Origin: Vibrio mimicus CAIM 602
Lineage (GTDB): Bacteria > Pseudomonadota > Gammaproteobacteria > Enterobacterales > Vibrionaceae
Direction of reading: 5' to 3'
DNA: 64,000 nt
Assembly (NCBI RefSeq): GCF_000338875.1
Contig: NZ_AOMO01000024.1
Coordinates: 1 to 64,000 of the forward strand
This document shows, in pieces, positions 63,879 to 64,000 of this stretch. Position 1 is the stretch's first letter. Each line of letters starts with the position of its first letter. Both the position numbers and the translations under genes were made by a program. A model generated the notes under the pieces. The model was given only the letters and a program-made list of their open reading frames with translations. It made no database searches and was not told the DNA's origin.

Positions 63879-64000
63879 GCGAAAATCTGAAAAAAAGCCT
63901 CACGCCCTGTTTGTTTGCTTACTAATTGTCTAAACAGAACAAATTCAAACCAGAAAGCCAATGCAAACCTATTCATTCAGACGCGGTGAGCCTACAAACT

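Overview
The window is chromosomal DNA from a Vibrio of the V. cholerae clade (V. cholerae, V. mimicus, V. metoecus or a close relative). Three things support this: the gene order torR-torD-purR-[c-di-GMP riboswitch]-tfoY-glgAC-topA-aroA-aat-bpt-infA-fabV-fadE-psrA, a riboswitch almost identical to the V. cholerae Vc2 aptamer, and a TetR/RND pair that looks like the bile-responsive breR-breAB. The riboswitch peripheral loops differ from the V. cholerae sequence I remember, so I do not name a species.

Layout. 1-220: 3' end of a transposase. 0.3-6.3 kb: TMAO respiration control (torR/torD), purR, the riboswitch-controlled tfoY and three small housekeeping genes. 6.4-16.5 kb: glgCA, topA, yciN, aroA, the two N-end-rule transferases aat and bpt, and infA. 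16.6-24.1 kb: fatty-acid genes fabV, fadE and psrA, then a PLP enzyme, a DUF1496 protein and a frameshifted gabD. 24.2-30.3 kb: breR-breAB with a clear palindromic operator, then a stand-alone EAL protein. 30.4-34.7 kb: an rpiR-dcuC-pepT-pepE gene set in which all four genes are frameshifted. 34.9-37.6 kb: a beta-propeller protein and a ToxR/CadC-type regulator separated by phased direct repeats. 37.8-50.5 kb: a complete tad/Flp pilus operon of 15 genes, including a second short Flp pilin (50153-50332), with a divergent AraC regulator. 52.0-63.3 kb: an accessory region with a GH31 glycosidase carrying a GlyGly-CTERM-like tail, a beta-helix lipoprotein, an anaerobic sulfatase-maturating enzyme, and a LysR-TctCBA-sulfatase operon. 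It ends beside tRNA-Ser(GGA), a tRNA type used as an island integration site in V. cholerae (VPI-2).

How the parts work together. The most interesting unit is 54.9-63.3 kb. A radical-SAM maturase transcribed leftward would activate the Cys-type sulfatase transcribed rightward. That sulfatase has no signal peptide and its start codon lies inside the gene of a tripartite tricarboxylate (TTT) permease. This suggests uptake of an intact small sulfated anion followed by cytoplasmic desulfation. The secreted GH31 enzyme and the beta-helix lipoprotein may release the substrate from a polymer.

Caution on sequence quality. Eight single-base indels split seven otherwise intact, family-length genes (gabD, pepE, pepT, dcuC twice, rpiR, tadC, sulfatase). 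Seven of them lie in short homopolymers. Sequencing error is more likely than mass pseudogenisation.
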